Part shown: in pieces, positions 63,895-64,000 of the stretch
Numbering within the stretch: the stretch's first letter is position 1
Layout of the letters: the number at the start of each line of letters is the position of its first letter
NCBI GenBank assembly: GCA_023957835.1
Contig: JAMLGP010000001.1
Span: 51,575 to 115,574, forward strand
Direction of reading: 5' to 3'
Source: Homoserinimonas sp.
GTDB taxonomy: Bacteria > Actinomycetota > Actinomycetes > Actinomycetales > Microbacteriaceae
Length of the DNA stretch: 64,000 bases
Translations under genes and position numbers: made by a program
Notes under the pieces: model-generated
Databases searched by the model: none
Told to the model about the DNA's origin: nothing
The model's input: the letters and a program-made list of their open reading frames with translations, nothing else

Positions 63895-63967
63895 ATCCGT
63901 GTAGTCTTCCCGAACGCAAGGGAATACACTTCGGCAGAGTTGCCGAAAGCAGAGGATCTGATATTCG

Positions 63968-64000
63968 ATGAAGCTTGAGTTGCGTGGAATCACGAAGAGA
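63968..64000 (+). CDS. Start of ABC transporter ATP-binding protein (truncated by window end)
   Basis: Eleven codons are visible, MKLELRGITKR, matching the N terminus of BMP-system ATPases, whose next residues are normally F-G/P. Position right after the BMP lipoprotein supports a nucleoside ABC importer operon continuing outside the window. Confidence 0.7.
   Translation, partial: MKLELRGITKR

Noticed and set aside
62836..63993. 385-codon open frame opposite the BMP lipoprotein
   Set aside because: Antisense shadow; also runs across a terminator hairpin and into the next gene with no start signal.

Overview
This 64 kb window is chromosomal DNA from an actinobacterium, most likely Micrococcales/Microbacteriaceae-like. 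The signs are moderately high GC (roughly 58-60% judged by eye), frequent GTG/TTG starts, 1-4 nt stop/start overlaps, actinobacterial TANNNT -10 boxes placed 6-7 nt before start codons (leaderless genes), a DUF4244-type Flp pilin, a PASTA-tailed class A PBP and an sdhCDAB operon. Coding density is very high. I see no phage, insertion sequence, CRISPR array or rRNA; there are two tRNAs (Pro-CGG, Thr-CGU). The genus is not determined.

Layout. 1-9.1 kb: central metabolism and replication (pta-ackA, dnaX-recR, lysC-asd, mqo). 9.2-13.0 kb: a three-gene signalling unit (membrane histidine kinase, a second membrane protein that looks like a degenerate kinase, a LuxR-type response regulator) overlapping tdk. 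13.1-19.4 kb: tRNA-Pro, metallophosphoesterase, penicillin-binding protein, DUF4177 and RidA proteins, acs. 19.7-22.8 kb: a compact Tad/Flp pilus locus. 22.8-29.0 kb: topA-tmk-holB-secreted peptidase. 29.0-32.6 kb: tRNA-Thr, dacB, pncA, MFS exporter.

32.6-45.9 kb is a catabolic island for 4-hydroxyphenylacetate/homoprotocatechuate. hpaC-hpaB (ring hydroxylation) diverge from an IclR regulator and from an operon running FAH-RraA fusion, GntR regulator, DapA-like aldolase, hpaE, hpaD. Downstream lie succinate-semialdehyde dehydrogenase, a thiolase and an SDR. The expected products, pyruvate and succinate semialdehyde, would feed gabD and then the sdhCDAB operon at 57.9-61.4 kb. Classic hpaF, hpaH and hpaI genes are absent; the DapA-like and RraA modules are candidates for the missing steps.

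45.9-49.9 kb: a lipoprotein divergent from a three-gene ABC-2 exporter, with repeats and a perfect palindrome between them. 50.0-55.9 kb: a mevalonate locus. mvaD, mvaK2 and one polypeptide that fuses HMG-CoA reductase to mevalonate kinase form a tight operon that ends in a previously uncalled 32-residue membrane peptide; every junction is a 4-nt overlap. HMG-CoA synthase is divergent. 55.9-64 kb: trpS, xthA, sdhCDAB, manC, a BMP-family lipoprotein and the first codons of its ABC ATPase.

The most unusual items are the HMGR-mevalonate kinase fusion with its coupled small protein, a palindromic DNA module inserted in frame into ackA, the H-to-E pseudokinase, the paired GTTCGA-N5-GAAC operators at hpaC, and the FAH-RraA/DapA-like wiring of the homoprotocatechuate pathway.
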